Shown in pieces: positions 4,619-5,624 of a stretch of DNA of 5,624 nucleotides (position 1 is the stretch's first letter; each line of letters starts with the position of its first letter). The notes under the pieces are model-generated. The model worked only from the letters and a program-made list of their open reading frames with translations. It had not been told where the DNA came from and did no database searches. The position numbers were made by a program, and so were the translations under genes. The stretch lies in contig CAIUYS010000579.1 of the NCBI GenBank assembly GCA_903903365.1, positions 1 to 5,624 on the forward strand. The letters run 5' to 3'. The stretch is from an uncultured Methylococcaceae bacterium. GTDB taxonomy: Bacteria > Pseudomonadota > Gammaproteobacteria > Methylococcales > Methylomonadaceae.

Positions 4619-5624
4619 GCATCCTCCTCAGATTGCAGCACTAACAATTCCTGACCCGCAGCGATTTGCCCGCCTTCGGCGCAGAACACTTTCCAAATTC
4701 GACCATCGGCTGGCGCTGATACCACAAACTCCATTTTCATGGATTCGACAATAATCAACGGCTCGCCTTCACGGATGCTATCGCCCGCCTGGACTAAGAC
4801 TTTCCAGACATTACCTGCGAGATGGCTAGCAACTGCTCTAGCGTCGTCCGGCAAATCCAATTCCGTATCTATAGCCGCCTCAGCCACCGCCTGATCGTCG
4901 GCATAGAGCTGCCCAGCTTGCTCCCAGCGTTCACGTTCGGCATCGAAGGCCTCTTGTTGCTTGCTCTTGAACGCAGCAATCTCAGTGCTTTTTTCACGCA
5001 GGAATTCGTTATACTGGCGTAGACTAAAGGTTTCCTCTCGGATATCCAGTTTGACCCGACCGCTGATCACGCCCTCGCGATAGCGCAACAGTTCCTCGGC
5101 CGAAACCGGAAAAAAACGGATCTGATCGAAGAAACGCAGGAGCCAAGGCTTGCCGTCACGGAAATCGGCAGTTTGCCGGTAACGGTTCCACATCGGCACG
5201 GTGCGTCCAACAAACTGATAGCCACCGGGGCCTTCCATGCCGTAGACGCACAGATATGCGCCACCGATGCCGACAGCATTTTCCGGCGTCCAGGTCCTAG
5301 CCGGGTTATATTTGGTGGTGACCAAGCGATGGCGCGGATCAATCGGCGTTGCCACCGGCGCACCCAGATAAACATCGCCCAAACCCATTACCAAGTAACT
5401 GGCGTTGAATAAAATATCCTGCACCTGCTCGATACTATCCATGCCGTTGATACGTCGGATAAATTCGATGTTGCTCGGACACCACGGCGCATCTTTGCGT
5501 ACGGATTGCATATATTTGTCTATTGCCAGCCGAGTTGACGGGTCGTCCCAAGATAATGGCAAATGCACGACACGGGTTGGCACTTCCATATTCTCGATGC
5601 CCGGCAATTCTGTTTCAGCCTGCA
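4615..5624 (-). CDS. Urea (or guanidine) carboxylase, C-terminal part, cut by the right edge
   Basis: Biotin-dependent, ATP-using cytoplasmic carboxylase (urea carboxylase, EC 6.3.4.6) whose product feeds allophanate hydrolase encoded next to it. The frame is open to the window edge (first whole codon 5622-5620), giving the last 335 residues. Family members have about 1200, so the biotin carboxylase domain and the first half of the carboxyltransferase domain lie outside. An apparent TTG start at 5607 is an internal Leu (QAETELPG), not a start. Residues about 10-215 are the second carboxyltransferase half (CT_C_D, KipI/AHS1-like), with PTRVVHLPLSWDDP, GLGDVYLGAP and GPGGYQFVGRT. Residues about 215-260 are a charged helical linker. 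Residues about 260-333 are the biotinyl domain, with biotin-accepting Lys296 in VESMKMEF (codon 4737-4735). Many bacterial relatives annotated as urea carboxylase prefer guanidine. I expect the residues that decide this to lie upstream of the window, so the substrate stays open. Confidence 0.94.
   Translation of the reverse strand, partial: QAETELPGIENMEVPTRVVHLPLSWDDPSTRLAIDKYMQSVRKDAPWCPSNIEFIRRINGMDSIEQVQDILFNASYLVMGLGDVYLGAPVATPIDPRHRLVTTKYNPARTWTPENAVGIGGAYLCVYGMEGPGGYQFVGRTVPMWNRYRQTADFRDGKPWLLRFFDQIRFFPVSAEELLRYREGVISGRVKLDIREETFSLRQYNEFLREKSTEIAAFKSKQQEAFDAERERWEQAGQLYADDQAVAEAAIDTELDLPDDARAVASHLAGNVWKVLVQAGDSIREGEPLIIVESMKMEFVVSAPADGRIWKVFCAEGGQIAAGQELLVLQSEEDA
4623..4628 (-). promoter_or_regulatory. 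Shine-Dalgarno of atzF inside the carboxylase gene
   Basis: A perfect AGGAGG on the minus strand sits 4 bases before the atzF ATG (4618-4616), within the last codons (Glu-Glu-Asp-Ala) of the carboxylase gene. With the ATGA stop-start overlap it fixes the atzF start and supports translational coupling, which keeps the two enzymes in step. Confidence 0.8.

Overview
The right three quarters of the window (about 1378-5624) is a minus-strand nitrogen-scavenging gene set. In transcription order it reads: the C-terminal part of a biotin-dependent urea/guanidine carboxylase, which runs off the right edge; allophanate hydrolase (atzF), overlapping it by 4 bp; and, after 130 bp, an outer-membrane beta-barrel porin of the Bbp2/OmpL-like type. 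The carboxylase makes allophanate from urea, or the carboxylated guanidine precursor of allophanate. The hydrolase splits allophanate to ammonia and CO2. The porin could plausibly let the small substrate or another solute through the outer membrane, but that link rests only on position.

The left quarter (1-1377) contains no convincing intact gene. It holds a 5'-truncated remnant of a VapC/FitB-type PIN-domain toxin (229-336), an inverted pair of REP-like sequences just before it (134-210), a weaker REP-like hairpin (69-109), an open but broken frame (353-595), a conserved-looking hairpin (603-636), and a cluster of strong inverted repeats (969-1254). The cluster includes a 21-bp three-helix stem-loop and a perfect 10-bp stem. 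This looks like a repeat-rich intergenic graveyard rather than a coding region.

The organism is a Gram-negative bacterium, since it has an outer-membrane porin with a terminal Phe and a signal peptide. The REP-like palindrome built on GGATGGGTAGAG...CGAAACCCATC and the protein flavour recall gammaproteobacterial methanotrophs (Methylomonas/Methylobacter-like). That assignment is from memory and is tentative.

I do not see a clearly new system. The points most worth checking are the palindrome cluster at 969-1254, the REP-toxin junction, the CxxC in a porin loop, and whether the carboxylase acts on urea or guanidine.
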